From an uncultured Clostridia bacterium (GTDB lineage: Bacteria; Bacillota; Clostridia; Christensenellales; Aristaeellaceae), in assembly GCA_946626395.1 (NCBI GenBank), contig CAMOUF010000283.1:1-6246 (forward strand): a DNA stretch of 6,246 nt, read 5' to 3'. Positions 6,062-6,246 of this stretch are shown here, one piece after another. Within the stretch, counting starts at the first letter, position 1. The number at the start of each line of letters is the position of its first letter. Below the pieces are notes generated by a model, which searched no databases, had not been told where the DNA came from, and saw only the letters and a program-made list of their open reading frames with translations. A program made the translations under genes and the position numbers.

Positions 6062-6086
6062 TTCTAAAAAACGTAAGACTTTAGAA
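6062..6086. repeat. 7-bp A/T-rich inverted repeat in the leader region of the MogA/MoaE gene
   Basis: TTCTAAA (6062-6068) and TTTAGAA (6080-6086) are perfect complements separated by 11 bp. The repeat lies 38-62 bp upstream of the start codon and overlaps the only promoter-like pairing seen, a weak TTAGCA / 17 bp / TTTTAG on the minus strand. It could be an operator or a small RNA hairpin; a chance repeat is also possible. Confidence 0.3.
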
Positions 6087-6104
6087 TGCTAACAGACATG
6101 TTAT

Positions 6105-6171
6105 GAAGGGTGATTTTCTGGGGGAAACCATTCTTTGGAGCCCAAAGAATGGTTTCCCCCAGACCCCCTTC
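6105..6171. repeat. Long palindromic hairpin, 22-bp perfect stem with outer stem
   Basis: Bases 6117-6138 pair perfectly with 6142-6163 (22 bp) around a 3-base loop. After an asymmetric gap of six and two bases, GAAGGG (6105-6110) pairs with CCCTTC (6166-6171). Neither side is followed by a T-tract, so it is not a standard intrinsic terminator in either direction. A stem this long and exact, in the spacer upstream of a gene, looks like a dispersed palindromic repeat or a miniature non-autonomous element. It lies between the MogA/MoaE gene and whatever is to the right, and could act as a transcription barrier or roadblock. Confidence 0.75.
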
Positions 6172-6246
6172 CAAGAAAAGCTATTCGATAAGATCATGGT
6201 AGAGATATATTATATTGACTCCCGCTGTTACGATTAGGAACGAAAA

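Noticed and set aside
5348..6084. Plus-strand open frames opposite the MogA/MoaE gene
   Set aside because: Overlapping one another and the real gene, Arg/Ser- or Gly/His-rich and domain-free; typical shadows.
6105..6171. Rho-independent terminator
   Set aside because: The stem is strong, but no T-run follows on either strand, so the call would rest on the hairpin alone.
6196..6220. TATAAT on the minus strand and TTGACT on the plus strand near the right edge
   Set aside because: Each is a single good hexamer without a matching partner at 16-18 bp inside the window; the A/T-rich stretch alone is not enough to call a promoter.

Overview
The window reads as a stretch of chromosome from a GC-rich Firmicute, most likely a Clostridia-type anaerobe. 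The evidence is a class III (Firmicutes-type) fructose-1,6-bisphosphatase, a PPi-type phosphofructokinase, strong Shine-Dalgarno sites and an A/T-rich sigma-A promoter in an otherwise GC-rich sequence. The genus cannot be named from the sequence alone. All five genes lie on the minus strand, so transcription runs from high to low coordinates. No gene is supported on the plus strand; the long plus-strand frames are antisense shadows.

In transcription order: (1) 6025-6246 is non-coding and holds a perfect 22-bp hairpin with an extra outer stem. (2) 5116-6024 encodes a MogA/MoaE molybdenum-cofactor fusion protein. (3) 5053-5115 is a short spacer holding five tandem degenerate 7-bp repeats and the ribosome-binding site of the next gene. 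(4) 3136-5052 encodes the class III FBPase. (5) 2832-3135 is a 304-bp spacer with a second, unrelated set of 7-bp repeats arranged as an inverted pair, followed by a convincing sigma-A promoter. (6) 1608-2831 is PPi-type phosphofructokinase, 932-1570 is KDPG/KHG aldolase (eda), and 1-925 is 2-keto-3-deoxygluconate kinase (kdgK), cut by the window edge. The last three are tightly packed and probably form one operon.

The four sugar genes fit together. KdgK phosphorylates 2-keto-3-deoxygluconate, the product of uronate/pectin breakdown, to KDPG. Eda splits KDPG to pyruvate and glyceraldehyde 3-phosphate. Cells living on uronates must make hexose phosphates from triose phosphates, and both a reversible PPi-dependent phosphofructokinase and FBPase can turn fructose 1,6-bisphosphate into fructose 6-phosphate. 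A uronate catabolism plus gluconeogenesis module is therefore a reasonable inference. The molybdenum-cofactor gene has no clear functional link to it.

The most unusual structure is non-coding: two different heptamer repeat families, each starting at or close to a stop codon, bracket fbp on both sides.
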